Positions 5,505 through 6,500 of a DNA stretch of 6,500 nt are shown one piece after another; within the stretch, counting starts at the first letter, position 1; the number at the start of each line of letters is the position of its first letter. The translations under genes were made by a program, and so were the position numbers. The DNA is from Candidatus Zixiibacteriota bacterium (GTDB taxonomy: Bacteria > Zixibacteria > MSB-5A5 > SM1-73): NCBI GenBank assembly GCA_020341875.1, contig CP070839.1:1137135-1143634 (forward strand). Reading direction: 5' to 3'. The notes beneath the pieces are model-generated. The model saw only the letters and a program-made list of their open reading frames with translations, was not told where the DNA came from and searched no databases.

Positions 5505-6500
5505 CAGCCGCAACTGCGATCCTCGGCACTGCCTTGTTTGAATCCCTTGACCTGATTGATCCTCTCTTCGGCCAGTAGCGTAGCAGCTTTGTGCGTTGGG
5601 ATGTTCTCCTGTCCCGACTTCTCCAGAACCCTTAATAGTATCTCGTATATCCCTTCCGCCTTTTTCAGAGCTCTTTCCTGCTTATGGCCTTCCAGTTCGT
5701 TCACAACGTTAATCAACCCCCCCGCTCCTATCACGAAGTCGGGAGCGTATAAGATCTTCTTTTGATGAAGCATATCCCCGTGTCGATCTTCCGCCAGTTG
5801 ATTGTTGGCTGCACCCGCCACTATCTTGGCTTTCAATCTCATTACGGTCTGGTCGTTGATTACCCCTCCCAGCGAATTCGGGGAAAAGACATCTACTTGT
5901 GCGTCATATATTTCGTCAGGCGGAATCGCGCTGGCTCCGAATCTCTCTTTGGCTAGATTAACCTTGCTTTCATCTACGTCGGCTACCAGCAGCTTACAGT
6001 TTCTCTCACGAAGCAGTTGGGCAAGATTGAACCCCACGTTGCCCAATCCCTGTATGGCAACCGAGAGTCCTTCCAAAGTCTTCTTCCCAAACGCCTTCTC
6101 CACACAGGCCAAGAATCCATGCACCATTCCGATGGCGGTGACCGGGCCGGGATCTCCTCCCCCGCCCAAGGCATGAGAAAGACCGGCGACGTACTGGGTC
6201 TCGTATCGGACGATCTCCATGTCCTCCACCGTGGTCCCGACGTCCTCGGCGGTGATGTATCTTCCGTTCAAGCTCTCCACAAACCGCCCGAACGATCTTA
6301 AGACCAATTCGCTTTTGTCTTTGAGCGGGTCGCCGATGATCACTCCCTGTCCCCCGCCCAAGTTGATGCCGGCGGCAGCGGCTTTGTAGGTCATGCTCTT
6401 CGAGAGCAAAAGCACGTCGGTGAGCGCTTCTTCCTCCGACTTATAGGGGTGCATCCTCACCCCCCCGATGGCCGGACCCAGGGTGGTATCATGGATGGCG
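5501..6500 (-). CDS. bcd: Leucine/valine dehydrogenase family protein with Gln at the catalytic Lys position (3' part)
   Basis: The frame is open to the right edge (6499 is the first base of a full codon), giving 332 visible residues. Compared with the roughly 364-residue Bacillus enzyme, about 30 N-terminal residues are missing. The GTG at 6460 is internal: the upstream frame reads HDTTLGPAIGG, a family signature. Known members perform NAD-dependent oxidative deamination of Leu, Ile and Val to 2-keto acids in the cytoplasm. Visible motifs are MTYKAAAAG (substrate Lys at visible residue 39), TAEDVGTT (Asp 86), the Rossmann motif GLGNVG (151 to 156), VADVD (172 to 176, Asp favouring NAD) and GAANNQ (229 to 234). 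In the glycine-rich motif LGGGQGVI, visible residue 51 is Gln (codon CAG, 6349 to 6347), where the family has the general-base Lys (GGGK). The tail ends in SCGC. It probably shares an operon with buk. Fold assignment is secure; normal catalysis is doubtful. Confidence 0.93.
   Translation of the reverse strand, partial: AIHDTTLGPAIGGVRMHPYKSEEEALTDVLLLSKSMTYKAAAAGINLGGGQGVIIGDPLKDKSELVLRSFGRFVESLNGRYITAEDVGTTVEDMEIVRYETQYVAGLSHALGGGGDPGPVTAIGMVHGFLACVEKAFGKKTLEGLSVAIQGLGNVGFNLAQLLRERNCKLLVADVDESKVNLAKERFGASAIPPDEIYDAQVDVFSPNSLGGVINDQTVMRLKAKIVAGAANNQLAEDRHGDMLHQKKILYAPDFVIGAGGLINVVNELEGHKQERALKKAEGIYEILLRVLEKSGQENIPTHKAATLLAEERINQVKGFKQGSAEDRSCGC

Noticed and set aside
6458..6460. GTG as start codon of the dehydrogenase
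   Set aside because: The frame stays open upstream to the window edge and encodes the family signature HDTTLGPAIGG, so the true start is outside the window.

Overview
The window fits a bacterium of roughly 50% G+C, probably a lineage in or near the FCB group such as Zixibacteria or a neighbouring candidate phylum. That placement is an inference. It rests on a large exported protein ending in a paired dockerin-like calcium-binding module (DxNxD loops followed by DIVxLVGYL), a style I associate with those lineages. It also rests on a branched-chain amino-acid fermentation pair next to a generic sigma70-type promoter. All supported genes lie on the minus strand, so reading order runs from the right edge to the left edge.

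Right part (6500 to 4373): the 3' portion of a leucine/valine-type amino acid dehydrogenase gene (bcd-like; start beyond the right edge) is followed after 54 bp by a complete butyrate kinase gene (buk). In Bacillus-type clusters bcd and buk are adjacent. They oxidatively deaminate Leu/Ile/Val to 2-keto acids and, after CoA activation and phosphotransacylation by enzymes not visible here, recover ATP from the acyl-phosphate. The dehydrogenase has glutamine where the family's catalytic lysine is expected, the most surprising single residue in the window.

Middle (4372 to 3879): a 494-bp intergenic stretch. It carries a good minus-strand promoter (TTGACA, 17 nt, TATTTT) about 190 nt upstream of the next gene. 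The leader contains a nested inverted repeat ending in a T5 tract and a second hairpin close to the ribosome binding site. The part nearest buk holds no gene or terminator that I can support.

Left part (3878 to 1): a 1084-residue exported protein has a signal peptide, beta-propeller/BNR-like blades, an Ig-like domain, an unrecognised middle region and a C-terminal dockerin-like pair. After 47 bp comes the 5' part of a second exported protein (192 residues visible, running off the left edge). The N-terminal regions of the two are clearly homologous, about 70% identical over 61 residues by hand count, so this is a tandem paralogous pair, probably co-transcribed. Their substrate or binding partner cannot be read from the sequence. 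I found no RNA genes, CRISPR arrays, insertion sequences or integration signatures.
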